Shown here: piece by piece, positions 23,393 to 32,797 of the stretch
Numbering within the stretch: the first letter of the stretch is position 1
Layout of the letters: each line of letters begins with the position of its first letter
NCBI GenBank assembly: GCA_030611885.1
Contig: JAUWOY010000028.1
Location: forward strand, 1-45,244
Source: Chloroflexota bacterium
GTDB lineage: Bacteria; Chloroflexota; Anaerolineae; VGOG01
Direction of reading: 5' to 3'
Length of the DNA: 45,244 bases
The notes under the pieces: model-generated
Seen by the model: the letters and a program-made list of their open reading frames with translations, nothing else
Databases searched by the model: none
Told to the model about the DNA's origin: nothing
Position numbers and translations under genes: made by a program

Positions 23393-24193
23393 CTAATAGC
23401 TGTAACAAGGGCTCTCTTTGAAGCGCAGGTCCACGTACGCCGGCTGTATCCCTTCAGACGAAAGGTCCCGGAGCAAGGCGTCCAAGATAGCCATTTTCTC
23501 TGCCACGTCGCCGGTGCCAAAGTAGATAGGATAGCCCCATTGGTCAAAACTGAATCCCTTGTTCTCAGAATATTGAAGGGCTGCTGTCGGAAGGACTTGC
23601 CACAGTCCCAGTGCCGACGTGATGACCTCAGGGTCAATTCGATCGCCAACTTCAAGCGGCCCCGTCGTTGAGTCCTGGATCAGGAGCACCCCCTCCAACT
23701 CACCTTCCGAAGGGAGGACAATGCCCTGACTGTCAACCCAATATCGTTCCTCGTCCCTCTGCCAGACGATTTGCACCTGACGCTCCACCACCTCGATCCT
23801 CACCCGGTTAGGCAGCCGGCAGATGACCCTGGCCTCCTTGATGCCCGGCAACTTGGAGATGGCAGCCTCCACTTGCTTGGGTTTGATCCAGAATATGTTC
23901 CACTCGTCCATGCCACTGGCATCGTAAATCTCTATCTGGTCAACAAACTGATTGCCTTGCACTTCAGCCTCGTAGACATAGAACCTATAGGTGGTGAAGA
24001 ACTGACTTGTTAATAAAGTCAAGACTGCCAGGAGGAGCACGCTCAGCAGCGTACCCTTTTTGACCTGCCAGAGACCAACCAGGGGCCTCGGTGCCAGCCT
24101 TACGTTTGGCTTGGCGATTTCGTAGGCGTGATTTCGCTTGCCTCTGGAACGCTTCTTCTTCCTCGATTTTAGCTTCGATGATCTGCGGGCCAT
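23393..24193 (-). CDS. ftsQ: cell division protein FtsQ/DivIB
   Basis: The 266-residue protein has a very basic cytoplasmic start (SSKLKSRKKKRSRGKR), one membrane helix (about 47-65), a POTRA domain (VYEAEVQGNQFVDQIEIY to ARVICRLPNRVRIEVVERQ, read in part), and a beta domain. FtsQ/DivIB links FtsL/FtsB-type proteins with septal wall synthesis. The location after ddl and murB is the classic dcw order. Confidence 0.92.
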   Translation of the reverse strand: MARRSSKLKSRKKKRSRGKRNHAYEIAKPNVRLAPRPLVGLWQVKKGTLLSVLLLAVLTLLTSQFFTTYRFYVYEAEVQGNQFVDQIEIYDASGMDEWNIFWIKPKQVEAAISKLPGIKEARVICRLPNRVRIEVVERQVQIVWQRDEERYWVDSQGIVLPSEGELEGVLLIQDSTTGPLEVGDRIDPEVITSALGLWQVLPTAALQYSENKGFSFDQWGYPIYFGTGDVAEKMAILDALLRDLSSEGIQPAYVDLRFKESPCYSY

Positions 24194-24206
24194 AGCACTT
24201 CTTTGG

Positions 24207-24290
24207 AGAAACCAGGTTTTTTCCCTACTTGATTGGAGGTTGGAAGTTGGAGATTAGAGGTTAGAACACCTTCCAACTTCCAACTTTCTG
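24207..24290. repeat. 7-bp-unit inverted arrays plus a single AGAAACCAGGTTTTT unit (ddl-ftsQ gap)
   Basis: After the single unit (24207-24221), GATTGGA GGTTGGA AGTTGGA-type repeats are mirrored by CCTTCCA ACTTCCA ACTTTC, so the transcript can fold into a hairpin with GTTGGAAGTTGGA / TCCAACTTCCAAC arms. Confidence 0.65.
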
Positions 24291-24295
24291 ATGAA

Positions 24296-25423
24296 TTACT
24301 CGAACTCTTCCGGACTATAGGACGTCTCCGAGCTGGCATTGTCGGCATGCCTTTCCAACGCCAGCTCGATCAGCCGGTCAATTAGCTCCGAATAGGAAAT
24401 GCCACTAGCCGCCCACAACTTGGGATACATGCTGATGGGCGTGAAGCCGGGGATGGTGTTCAGCTCGCCGACGTAAAGCTCCCCCGTATCCTTATCCAGG
24501 AAGAAATCAACCCGGGCCATCCCCGCACAGTCCACAGCCAGAAAAGCGGCGACGGCCAAATCCTGTATCCGTCGAGTCAGCTCCGGTGGAAGGTCGGCGG
24601 GAATGATCAACTCCGATCGGTCATCTACGTATTTGGCGATGTAGTCGTAAAACTCACGGCAGGGGATGATCTCCCCCGGCAGCGAGGCGATAGGCTCATC
24701 GTTGCCCAGGACGCTGACCTCGATCTCCCGCGCGTTCACGGCGCGCTCGGCCAGCATCCTGCGGTCGTAGCGAGCTGCCAGGGCCAGGGCCGGAGCCAGC
24801 TCGCTGCGCTGGTGGACCTTGGAGATGCCCACGCTGGAGCCCAGGTTGGCCGGCTTGACGAAACAAGGATAACCCAGCTCTTTTTCGATAAGTTCCATCA
24901 CGGCCTCAGGGTCCTGTTCCCAATCCTTGCGCTTGAACGCCACGTGCTCCACCACGGGCAGCCCGTGGCTCCTGAAGACGCCCTTCATAGCGATCTTATC
25001 CATCCCCAGGGCCGAGCCCAGCACCCCTGCCCCGACGTATGGTATATCAGCCAACTCCAGCAGGCCCTGCACCGTGCCGTCCTCCCCGTAGGGGCCGTGC
25101 AAGACGGGGAAGACGACGTCAACCTGGGGGAACCCTGTCTCGCAAGTGCCTGGCACCAGGTCGCGCCTACTTCTGGGCACTAACTCCCGCGTCTCGGATT
25201 CCGCCTCAGCTACCTGGGCGGACACACCTGGCCCTCCGGACTGCAACAACTTCATCGGCTCGCCACTGGTCAACCAGCGCCCCTCTTTGGTGATGCCGAT
25301 GGGGATTATCTCGTACCTCTCTTCATCCATGGCCTTCATGATGCCCTGGGCAGAGACCAAAGAGACCTCGTGCTCGCCAGACTGCCCGCCGAAGATGACC
25401 GCTACCCTGAGCTTCTCAGCCAT
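24296..25423 (-). CDS. ddl: D-alanine--D-alanine ligase
   Basis: The 375-residue ATP-grasp enzyme shows [57 protein letters not shown] and [27 protein letters not shown] (each read in part). It joins two D-alanines for the peptidoglycan stem peptide. The AGGAGAG ribosome site lies in the end of murB, which it overlaps by 8 bases. Confidence 0.96.
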   Translation of the reverse strand: MAEKLRVAVIFGGQSGEHEVSLVSAQGIMKAMDEERYEIIPIGITKEGRWLTSGEPMKLLQSGGPGVSAQVAEAESETRELVPRSRRDLVPGTCETGFPQVDVVFPVLHGPYGEDGTVQGLLELADIPYVGAGVLGSALGMDKIAMKGVFRSHGLPVVEHVAFKRKDWEQDPEAVMELIEKELGYPCFVKPANLGSSVGISKVHQRSELAPALALAARYDRRMLAERAVNAREIEVSVLGNDEPIASLPGEIIPCREFYDYIAKYVDDRSELIIPADLPPELTRRIQDLAVAAFLAVDCAGMARVDFFLDKDTGELYVGELNTIPGFTPISMYPKLWAASGISYSELIDRLIELALERHADNASSETSYSPEEFE

Positions 25424-26345
25424 TCCACTCTCCTACCAATTCGATCTCCAGTTCCAGCTCAATGCCGAATTGCTCCCACACCTGCTCCTGAGCCAGGTCA
25501 ATGAGGGCCTTGACATCAGTCGCCCTGGCCCCGCCCAGATTGACGATGAAATTGGCGTGCTTGGGCGAGATCTGCGCGCCGCCGATGTGCATCCCCTTGA
25601 GGCCCGCCTGCTCGATGAGAAATCCAGCCGGATACTGCCTCGTCCTTTTGAAGATGCTGCCGGCGCTGGGCTCGGTGGGCTGACTTGTCTCCCGCCGCCG
25701 CGTATAATCGGCCATCTTCTCCGCGAGCTCCTGGGCAGGTTCTGGACGCAGTGCGAACTCCGCCGACAGGATAACCTCTTGCTGACCCTCGTCCGCTTGT
25801 CCCTTGAACCTGCTCGTCCTGTAGCCGAAGCCCATCTCCGCGGCGGATAGCTCGCACACCGTGCCGTCAGGCGCGAGCACGGCGGCCTTTCGCGTCACGC
25901 CGCCGATGTAGCAGCCGTAGGCTCCGGCGTTGCCCACGATGGCCCCTCCGACCGAGCCTGGGATGCCCCCCGCCCACTCCAGCCCCCCCAGGCCCCGCCG
26001 CGCGCTCTCACGGGCCAGGTCTCCCAGTAATGCCCCACTCTCGGCGTATAAAACTGCGTCGTCCTCGAACCATATCTCCTGTCCTCCATTCTCTATCACT
26101 AGTCCACGGATGCCCTCGTCGGCCACCAGGATGTTGGTGGCCCGACCGATGATCAGGTAAGGTATGTCCTGTTCTCGCGCCAGCGAGACCAGCTCGACCA
26201 GTTCTTGCGCGCTCGCGGCCACGGTGTACAGATCGGCCGGGCCGCCGATGCGAAAGGAGGTGTGGAGCGACATGGGCTCATTTTGGAGCAGTTTGCCCCC
26301 TAACGCCCTTGCTATCTCCCCAGGCGCCTCTCCCTTCACACGCAA
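25416..26345 (-). CDS. murB: UDP-N-acetylenolpyruvoylglucosamine reductase MurB
   Basis: The 309-residue FAD enzyme has [42 protein letters not shown] and SAGSIFKR with the catalytic serine, then [11 protein letters not shown] and HANFIVN, as in type II MurB. It completes UDP-MurNAc with NADPH. The usual GGGSN FAD loop reads GRATN here. The start appears to be a TTG at 26345 with GGGGTGA before it; GTG at 26339 is an alternative. Confidence 0.95.
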   Translation of the reverse strand: MRVKGEAPGEIARALGGKLLQNEPMSLHTSFRIGGPADLYTVAASAQELVELVSLAREQDIPYLIIGRATNILVADEGIRGLVIENGGQEIWFEDDAVLYAESGALLGDLARESARRGLGGLEWAGGIPGSVGGAIVGNAGAYGCYIGGVTRKAAVLAPDGTVCELSAAEMGFGYRTSRFKGQADEGQQEVILSAEFALRPEPAQELAEKMADYTRRRETSQPTEPSAGSIFKRTRQYPAGFLIEQAGLKGMHIGGAQISPKHANFIVNLGGARATDVKALIDLAQEQVWEQFGIELELEIELVGEWNG

Positions 26346-26376
26346 TCACCCCAATCTCTCTGGCTGGCGGAGTTAC

Positions 26377-27810
26377 CTACCACCACACCAGCTCCCCTTT
26401 GACACGCTCCTCCCTGAAAGCGAAAAATAGACCCACCACCAAGCCTAGTGCACCAGCTAAGCCCATATTCCACACCTTATTGGGTTGGATGGGCTCTTTC
26501 GGTTCCATGGCTAAAGCGATCACCTTCGGCTCAGCAGCGAACTCGGCCTTTTGCATCCTATCGGCCAGAGACATATAGATCTCTTCCGCTTCGACCCTGG
26601 CCACAATCCATCTCTCCAGCTCGGGTCTTTTCTCCGTCAAAATCTTCTCTCGCTGAGAGATAGCGGAGGATAATTCCTCGATTTTGGTCGCAAGCCCCCC
26701 CTCTTCAGTATTGAGAGCTGCGATCGCGGCATCTAGCGTCTTCACCGCTTTCACAGACAACTGATCCGTGCTGATCGCAATGAGAGCTTGCCTACCCTCC
26801 AAGATCGCAATTATCGTGTCTAAGATCGCCATTTGCTGGCTCGGACTAATATCCTCCGTCGGCAGCGACAGAGCCTCAACATCTATCCCCATAGCGGATT
26901 CGGTTGATCCACTCTCCAAGAAGCCAGTTATAAGGGAGGACATCAGTTCAGGGGAACCGATACTGCCTCCCTGCTCGACAGCGTCTCTAAGATTGTTTGC
27001 CTCTGCAAGCGCCGCCTCGACGTCCTCCATGGTGGTCTCGTATTGCTCTATAACCTGCTGATCAACTTGCTGCTCCATGAGCAGAGCTTGAACCTGGAAT
27101 ATCCCTTCCTCGGATTTCTTCGATACCTTCTGCAGAAGATTAATGACGAAAAGGGAAATAGCTTTGGCAGAGGTGCCAGTATCTCCTCCCCTTATAGTCT
27201 TTCTAAAAGTCCTCCCCTCTTCGATGCTTTGCTTGAGATTATCTTGCCTGAGCCGGTAGGTCTCCAACCATTCCTTGTCGGCTTTCAGGTCCTCTTCAGC
27301 AGTACCGAATCCAAAGATTCCGAATCCGTACTCATCTTCAAAGGCCTTCAGTGCCTCATTAGCCGCTTCCAGATTCTGCTCAGCGGTTTTGAGGTGCTGC
27401 CCCTCCTTCAATTGGGCTCCTGACATCCGCTCAACGGAAAAATTCGCCCACGTGTTGGCTATGAGCGCCGCTTGCTTCGCCGTATCCGAACGCGCCGTGA
27501 TACGGACCATGTTCGGCCCCTCGGTTACCTCTACCTCATGGATGAGATTTTCAGGGATCTGCCCTCCGGGGAAAGTGGGGTTCCTGACGCTGAGGGACGC
27601 GACCACTTGCGCTTCAATCTCAGTGCTCTTGATTAGAGAGGCAACAGGTATCGAGGAACTCAACTGTGGTACAGAGATGATAACCGTGGCCTCATAGGTA
27701 GGAGGTATGAAGAGATTGATGATGGCTGCCACAAACACTGCCAACATAGTGAGCACCAGGATCAATCCCAAATGCCTGGCGATGGCATCAAAATAATCAT
27801 TTACGTCCAT
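26377..27810 (-). CDS. Wzz-like polysaccharide chain-length/copolymerase protein
   Basis: The 477-residue protein has the Wzz layout: N-terminal membrane helix (about 14-36), a large extracytoplasmic region with long coiled helices (LKTAEQNLEAANEALKAFEDEYG; EEGGLATKIEELSSAISQREKILTEKRPELE, read in part), and a C-terminal Pro-containing helix (PNKVWNMGLAGALGLVVGLFFAF). Such proteins set glycan chain length. It lies between murC and murB on the same strand, 24 and 31 bases from its neighbours, which is unusual for a dcw cluster. It may link wall synthesis to surface glycan, or be a late insertion. Confidence 0.75.
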   Translation of the reverse strand: MDVNDYFDAIARHLGLILVLTMLAVFVAAIINLFIPPTYEATVIISVPQLSSSIPVASLIKSTEIEAQVVASLSVRNPTFPGGQIPENLIHEVEVTEGPNMVRITARSDTAKQAALIANTWANFSVERMSGAQLKEGQHLKTAEQNLEAANEALKAFEDEYGFGIFGFGTAEEDLKADKEWLETYRLRQDNLKQSIEEGRTFRKTIRGGDTGTSAKAISLFVINLLQKVSKKSEEGIFQVQALLMEQQVDQQVIEQYETTMEDVEAALAEANNLRDAVEQGGSIGSPELMSSLITGFLESGSTESAMGIDVEALSLPTEDISPSQQMAILDTIIAILEGRQALIAISTDQLSVKAVKTLDAAIAALNTEEGGLATKIEELSSAISQREKILTEKRPELERWIVARVEAEEIYMSLADRMQKAEFAAEPKVIALAMEPKEPIQPNKVWNMGLAGALGLVVGLFFAFREERVKGELVWW

Positions 27811-27834
27811 CTTCTCTCCTCCTGACTGTGTTCG

Positions 27835-29307
27835 TCAGCGAGTGCTATGCCTGTCCCCCCCGGCCAAAACATCCTCCCCCACTTTATACCCATCGCCTGC
27901 CCCCAGGGTAAGGAGCACATCGCCGGGCTTCAGGTGATCGAGCAAATGGCCGGCGGCCTCGTCCAGGCCAGGGATGTAGCGGGCGTCGGGATGCTTCATG
28001 CGGGCCACGATGTCGGCCGCGCTCACCCCCAGGTCGTCGAACTCGCGAGCGGCGTAGATGTCGGTGACGACCACGTGGTCGGCGTCGGCGAAGCTGGCGG
28101 CGAATTCGCCGAGCAGGGCCCTGGTGCGGCTGTAGGTGTGGGGCTGGAAGACGGCCCAAATCGTTCGCTCTGGATAGCGTTCCCGCGCCGCCCGCAGGGT
28201 GGTTCGTATCTGGGTGGGATGGTGGGCGTAATCGTCAACGACGACAATTCCATTCACCTCGCCCTTCACCTCGAAGCGCCGCTGCACCCCGCGAAAGCTG
28301 CGCAGCGTCTCCCCCACGCCTGCCAGGTGCAGGCCCAGCCGGTGGGCGACGGCCAGCACCGCCAGGGAATTCTGCACGTTGTGCAAGCCAGGGATGCACA
28401 GAGCGAACTCGCCCACAGGCTGCCCCTCGCGCAGGGCCACAAAGCTGCTGCCGCCACCCTCGTTGGGCCGGATGTCCACCGCCCGCCAATCCACCCCCTC
28501 GCCCAACCCGTAAGTGACAACATCAGCCCCCAGCCCCTCTGCTCCCCTGCTCCCCTTTTGAGCTTTGAGCTTTGAGCTTTGAGCTTTGAGCTTCAGGGTT
28601 CCCCTGAGCTCCCTTAAGATCCCCCTCGTTCTTTCCTCGTCCCCGCACCCGATGATGCACCCATCGGCAGGCACCAGATCCAGAAACTCTCGAAAAACCT
28701 CCACCAGGTCATCCAGCCTGGGATAGCAGTCGGGGTGGTCCATCTCAATGTTGGTCACCACGGCGATGCTGGGCTTAAGCCCCAAAAAGGTGCGGTCGTA
28801 CTCGTCGGCTTCGATGACAAAATGCTCTCCCCGACCGGCTCTGGCGTTCGTGCCCAGATTTTCCAGGATGCCGCCGACGATGAAGGTCGGGTCGAGGCCA
28901 GCTTCAGTCAGAACAAGGGCGATCATGGCCGTGATCGTAGTTTTGCCGTGAGAGCCGGCCACGGCGATGCCAAAGCGGCTCTCCATCATGCGCCCCAACA
29001 TCCAGTCCCGCTTGACGACGGGGATGCCCCTGGCGCGGGCGGCTGCGGCCTCAGGATTGTCCGCTGGTATGGCCGAGGAGACGACCACCAGATCAGCGTC
29101 GCCCACATTCTCCGCTCGATGGCCCTGGTAGATGGCAGCGCCCAGGTCGGCCAGGGCAGCGGTGATGGGCGACAGCTTCAAGTCGGAGCCCGAAACCCGG
29201 CGGCCCTCTTCCAGCAGCACCCTGGCGATAGCCGAGAGGCCGATGCCGCCGATGCCGATTAAGTGAACATGGCAATCAGAAACCAGGTTTTTCACTTGAC
29301 AAGGCAT
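27835..29307 (-). CDS. murC: UDP-N-acetylmuramate--L-alanine ligase
   Basis: The 490-residue Mur ligase has HLIGIGGIGLSAIA, AVAGSHGKTTITAMIA (P-loop), EADEYDRTFL and DDYAHHPTQI. It adds L-alanine to UDP-MurNAc. The ATG at 29307 with GGAG 8 bases before is the best start; residues 6-10 (KNLVS) are then coded by one arm of the AGAAACCAGG repeat. Residues about 240-262 (LKLKAQSSKLKAQKG) are an extra stretch coded by a 7-bp array. Confidence 0.95.
   Translation of the reverse strand: MPCQVKNLVSDCHVHLIGIGGIGLSAIARVLLEEGRRVSGSDLKLSPITAALADLGAAIYQGHRAENVGDADLVVVSSAIPADNPEAAAARARGIPVVKRDWMLGRMMESRFGIAVAGSHGKTTITAMIALVLTEAGLDPTFIVGGILENLGTNARAGRGEHFVIEADEYDRTFLGLKPSIAVVTNIEMDHPDCYPRLDDLVEVFREFLDLVPADGCIIGCGDEERTRGILRELRGTLKLKAQSSKLKAQKGSRGAEGLGADVVTYGLGEGVDWRAVDIRPNEGGGSSFVALREGQPVGEFALCIPGLHNVQNSLAVLAVAHRLGLHLAGVGETLRSFRGVQRRFEVKGEVNGIVVVDDYAHHPTQIRTTLRAARERYPERTIWAVFQPHTYSRTRALLGEFAASFADADHVVVTDIYAAREFDDLGVSAADIVARMKHPDARYIPGLDEAAGHLLDHLKPGDVLLTLGAGDGYKVGEDVLAGGDRHSTR
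28554..28594. repeat. 7-bp-unit tandem array inside murC
   Basis: TTTGAGC repeated four to five times; minus-strand translation is the heptad-periodic KLKAQSSKLKAQ segment of MurC. Confidence 0.85.
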
Positions 29308-29357
29308 TTAGGGCGCTCCAGCACATCCAAAAAGCAATCATTAAAAACCTGGTTTCT
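29278..29357. repeat. AGAAACCAGGTTTTT inverted pair, element 3 (murC start)
   Basis: Units at 29278-29292 and 29343-29357 are exact complements. The left unit lies inside the murC N-terminal codons, the right one in the gap next to the CvpA-like gene stop. Confidence 0.75.
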
Positions 29358-29366
29358 CTCCACAAG

Positions 29367-29912
29367 CTACCTGATGACCCGCGCCATTACCATGATGACG
29401 ACGAGAAAAGGCAAGAATGGCCGCAACAAAGTGAGCGGCAACAAAGGGATAAGACTTTTCGCAAGGCTGGTGAGAGGCCTCTGGAACTGAAGGAACTTTA
29501 TTGGATAACCATACCTGTCCAAGAAATACCACAGGCTGCCTACAATCAAATAGCCATTCAACAACCCGATCATCAGGGCGAAAAAAACACCTTTGAGCCC
29601 CTTAGGAGGCTTGCCTTCGAAAGCCAAGGTCTCGCCATGATAGGAAACAAAGCCCACAAAAACTATGACGAGGATATAAAAGCTAGCCCAAATCATTCGA
29701 CCTGTTGTGTCAGCGGTCGTGGGCATGGCAAAGCCGGCGTTAGTCGCAGCGCTAATCACTAACCGAGGTAACAAGTCCTCGATGCGAGACAGACCAAATA
29801 GGAGCACTACTAAGACAGTGGTCACCCCCAGTTCCTTCAGAAAGCCGCGGATGATGCCGATTAGGGCGAAGATTATAAGTAGAACTCCCCACAACACTTC
29901 TAGTGGCTGCAA
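29367..29912 (-). CDS. CvpA-like membrane protein
   Basis: The 181-residue protein has about four membrane segments (LWGVLLIIFALIGIIRGFLKEL; MIWASFYILVIVFVGFVSY; VFFALMIGLLNGYLIVGSLWYF; LRPFLPFLVVIMVMARVI, each read in part) and the GxxRGF-type start of CvpA/colicin V production proteins, which occur in many envelope operons with no fixed role. The start is a TTG at 29912 (AGGAG 7 bases away) or 29918. It shares the cluster with a second protein of similar build. Confidence 0.65.
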   Translation of the reverse strand: MQPLEVLWGVLLIIFALIGIIRGFLKELGVTTVLVVLLFGLSRIEDLLPRLVISAATNAGFAMPTTADTTGRMIWASFYILVIVFVGFVSYHGETLAFEGKPPKGLKGVFFALMIGLLNGYLIVGSLWYFLDRYGYPIKFLQFQRPLTSLAKSLIPLLPLTLLRPFLPFLVVIMVMARVIR

Positions 29913-29950
29913 AGGCAATCTCCTCTCTCGAACCGGCAGAACCTTACAGG

Positions 29951-30541
29951 CTAATCATGTCTCGGCCGCGTTGACATTTGCAGGCCAAGAACTATCAGGA
30001 TAATCACGAAAACCAACACCACTGTTGTCATATTTCTGTTCAGCAGGTCAATCACACCGCCAGTAGAAACGCGGATGGTCGTTTCAGGCTTAGGCAAGTG
30101 CCTTGGAGCCAGAAAGTAAGCAACTAAATAGCCATTCACCCCAGCCAAGACGGTACCTGACAATCGTTGAAATGTTGTTTTTGGAGCAGCAACGAAAACT
30201 CCTGTCAGAAAACAAAAGACCAGAACCACCAGGACGAAGACAGCCGTCCCCAACACCAAGCGGTCAGAGTCGGTGGTAATGAGCGGGGCCAGACTATTCA
30301 TCGCCGCAAAGACGTCAGTTGGGTCGTCAGCGAGTAAGCCACCTTTGAGACTAAACATAGTCATCTTGTAGAATCTGTTCACCAAAGGCGCCATAGAAGA
30401 CGTGGCCCACCTTCCCGCGATGATGGCCAGGACAACGCCAACCGAAGTCAGCAGTTCCCTGGAAAGGCCCCGTCTTGAGCCCATCAATCCAAACAGAGCA
30501 ACAAAGCCTATGACCAGATAAATCTGATTCAAATCAATCAT
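29951..30541 (-). CDS. CvpA-like membrane protein, second copy
   Basis: The 196-residue protein starts LNQIYLVIGFVALFGLMGSRRGLSREL, the CvpA-type opening with GxRRG, has three or four membrane segments, and a short basic end (STRPRHD). It starts with an ATGA overlap with the murG stop (30538-30541), so it is translationally coupled to murG. Together with the next gene it forms an unusual pair inserted between murG and murC. Confidence 0.65.
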   Translation of the reverse strand: MIDLNQIYLVIGFVALFGLMGSRRGLSRELLTSVGVVLAIIAGRWATSSMAPLVNRFYKMTMFSLKGGLLADDPTDVFAAMNSLAPLITTDSDRLVLGTAVFVLVVLVFCFLTGVFVAAPKTTFQRLSGTVLAGVNGYLVAYFLAPRHLPKPETTIRVSTGGVIDLLNRNMTTVVLVFVIILIVLGLQMSTRPRHD

Positions 30542-31665
30542 GACAAATCACTAACTCGCTGCAGTTCCTGAGCAATGCGCTGGGCTGCCTGGGGTCGAGC
30601 CAGGGCTCGTGCTTGAGCGCTCATATTTGCCAGTGCATCACCAGACAGAAGCGACAGTATCGTCGGAAGCAACCCCCTGTTAAGATCGGCGTCGGCGATC
30701 TTAACCGCAGCGCCGCGACTGACCAGGTAGTCGGCGTTGAGCTCTTGATGCTGCCCGGCGTAGGGGTAGGGCACCAGGATGCTGGGCAAGCCCAGCGCGG
30801 GAAACTCCCCCAGGGTCGCCGCCCCGGCCCGAGCCACCGCCAGGTCCGCCGCAGCTAAAGCGCCAGGCATCTCCTCGTGCAAATAGGAATATGCGCGGTA
30901 GCGGTTTCGCAACTGATCGGGCAACTGGGCCCTCCTCTCCATCACCCACTCGGCGTCCAAAGGGCCGCAGATGTGGATAACCTGGCCAACCTCCAGCAGG
31001 CGCTCCAGGCACTGGCTCAAGGCCAGGTTGATGCTGTGCGCGCCACGGCTGCCGCCGAAGACGGTGATGGTCTTAAGCTCTTCCTCCAATCCGAAAGCCC
31101 TCCTGGCCTCAGCTTTATCGGCGGCGAAGAACTCGGCCCGCACAGGGTAGCCCGCTGTCACGACCTTGCCTGGGTCGAAGTACCTTGCCACCTCCGGAAA
31201 AGAGACGGCGACGCGCTTCGCCAGGCGGCTCAAGGCGCGGACGGCCAGGCCCGGCTCCAGGTCGGGCAGCAACACCAGGAGCGGCACTCGACGAAGCCAG
31301 GCGGCTACGGCCACGGGCGCGCACACGTACCCCCCTGTGACCAGCACCACGTCGGGAGAGAAATCGCGCACGATGCCCAGCGACTGCACGAAGCCCACCA
31401 GCATCTTGAACAGATGCCCGGCCACAGTCCACGGCGCCAGGCCGCGCAAGCCCCCCGTCGAGATGGCCGTGAAGGGCACCCCCTCTCGGCTGACAATCCC
31501 TTCCTCCACCCCGCCCCGGCTGCCCACATATAGGAAATTGGAAGTTGGAAGTTGGAAGTTGGATTCCATCTTCCCTTTTCCACTTTCCATTTTCCATCTT
31601 TCAACGACGGCGAGAATTGGATATACGTGGCCGCCCGTCCCGCCGCCCGAAATCATAACGCGCAC
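30538..31665 (-). CDS. murG: undecaprenyl-PP-MurNAc-pentapeptide GlcNAc transferase MurG
   Basis: The 375-residue GT-B enzyme has ISGGGTGGHVYPILAV, TGGYVCAPVAVAAW, VFGGSRGAHSIN and RAGAATLGEFPALGLPSILVP. It makes lipid II at the inner face of the membrane. The start is a GTG at 31665 with GGAGG close upstream, inside the end of ftsW (65-base overlap). Residues about 25-45 (KMESGKGKMESNFQLPTSNF) are extra and come from a 7-bp array. Confidence 0.95.
   Translation of the reverse strand: MRVMISGGGTGGHVYPILAVVERWKMESGKGKMESNFQLPTSNFLYVGSRGGVEEGIVSREGVPFTAISTGGLRGLAPWTVAGHLFKMLVGFVQSLGIVRDFSPDVVLVTGGYVCAPVAVAAWLRRVPLLVLLPDLEPGLAVRALSRLAKRVAVSFPEVARYFDPGKVVTAGYPVRAEFFAADKAEARRAFGLEEELKTITVFGGSRGAHSINLALSQCLERLLEVGQVIHICGPLDAEWVMERRAQLPDQLRNRYRAYSYLHEEMPGALAAADLAVARAGAATLGEFPALGLPSILVPYPYAGQHQELNADYLVSRGAAVKIADADLNRGLLPTILSLLSGDALANMSAQARALARPQAAQRIAQELQRVSDLS
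31533..31602. repeat. 7-bp-unit arrays inside murG
   Basis: TTGGAAG repeated (31537-31562), then opposite-sense TTCCATT/TTCCATC-type units to about 31602. Both lie within the N-terminal codons of murG and keep its frame. Confidence 0.8.
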
Positions 31666-32776
31666 TCTCCTCCGACCTTTCCTCCAAGGTACCCCTGGAG
31701 ATGCCCAGAAGCAGGCCTACGCCAGTCATGGAAACAGCCAAAGAGGAGCCACCGTAGCTGATGAAGGGCAAGGGTATGCCTGTGAAGGGCAGGGTGTTGG
31801 TTATCACCGCGACGTTGATCAAAGCCTGGAAGATCAGCCAGCAGGTTAGACCCGCCGCCAGCACCGTGCCAAAATCGTCAGAAGCCTCCAGCGCGATTTG
31901 GAAGCCCCGATAGGCCAGGGCAACGAAGAGCCCCACCACCAGCAGGCAGCCAATCAGCCCCAACTCCTCGCCGAGCACAGCAAAGATGCTGTCATTGTGG
32001 GCCAGGGGTAGAATGCCCAGTTTATAGACCCCGTCCCCCAGACCGGTGCCGGTTATCCGCCCAGCCCTCAGCGCATCCAAGTTTTGTTGAACATGATAGC
32101 CAACGTCGGCGCCGCCCAAGGAACCCAGGTAAACCTTGACTCTGGCGAGAGCATGCTCTGATCTGGAAATCAAGAAGCCAAAGGTAGCTCCGCCAAAGAT
32201 AAAGCCGATGCCCAATTGAACGATATCAGCGCCGGCGATAAAGAACATGGCTATAGCCGTGACCACGATCAGGATGGCGGTGCTGAAATCGGGCTGCATC
32301 ACGATCAGGCCCGCCACCACCCCGATGAGAATGGCAAAGGGAACGAGGCCATAGGTCACCATACGAAGTCTCTCCCCCTTGGACGAAAGCCAATCGGCGA
32401 CGTAGATGATGATGATCAGCTTGCTCAGCTCGCTGGGCTGCACCGATCCCCCCCAGAGAGCGCGCACAGAGCCAAACCTCTCTTGGCCCACGATCAAGAG
32501 GAGTATCAACAGGAACAAAATGCCACCCATCAGGGGAATGGAGAAACGTTGCCAGGTGTGATAGTCTACACTCATCATCACTATCATCCCCGCCGTGCCC
32601 AGCAGTGCCCAGATGATCTGCCTGCCGAAGAAATAGGTCGGTTGATCAAACACCCGGTAGCCAAAGTCGAAGCTGGAGCTGTAGACCATCATCAGGCCGA
32701 TGAGAAGCAGGCTGGCCAGGATGATGATCAACGGGTAATCAATCCTCTTGGTGAATTCTCGGCTGTATACTGCCAT
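31601..32776 (-). CDS. ftsW: lipid II polymerase FtsW (SEDS family)
   Basis: The 391-residue protein has about ten membrane segments and SEDS signatures: GGSVQPSELSKLIIIIY, GLGDGVYKLGILPLAHNDSIFAVLGEELG (read in part) and GIPLPFISYGGSS. It polymerises lipid II during septation with the class B PBP encoded upstream. The ATG at 32776 has GGAGG 5-7 bases upstream; the ATG at 32803 is less likely. Confidence 0.95.
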   Translation of the reverse strand: MAVYSREFTKRIDYPLIIILASLLLIGLMMVYSSSFDFGYRVFDQPTYFFGRQIIWALLGTAGMIVMMSVDYHTWQRFSIPLMGGILFLLILLLIVGQERFGSVRALWGGSVQPSELSKLIIIIYVADWLSSKGERLRMVTYGLVPFAILIGVVAGLIVMQPDFSTAILIVVTAIAMFFIAGADIVQLGIGFIFGGATFGFLISRSEHALARVKVYLGSLGGADVGYHVQQNLDALRAGRITGTGLGDGVYKLGILPLAHNDSIFAVLGEELGLIGCLLVVGLFVALAYRGFQIALEASDDFGTVLAAGLTCWLIFQALINVAVITNTLPFTGIPLPFISYGGSSLAVSMTGVGLLLGISRGTLEERSEESARYDFGRRDGRPRISNSRRR

Positions 32777-32797
32777 CTCTTCCTCCCCTCTGTAGTT

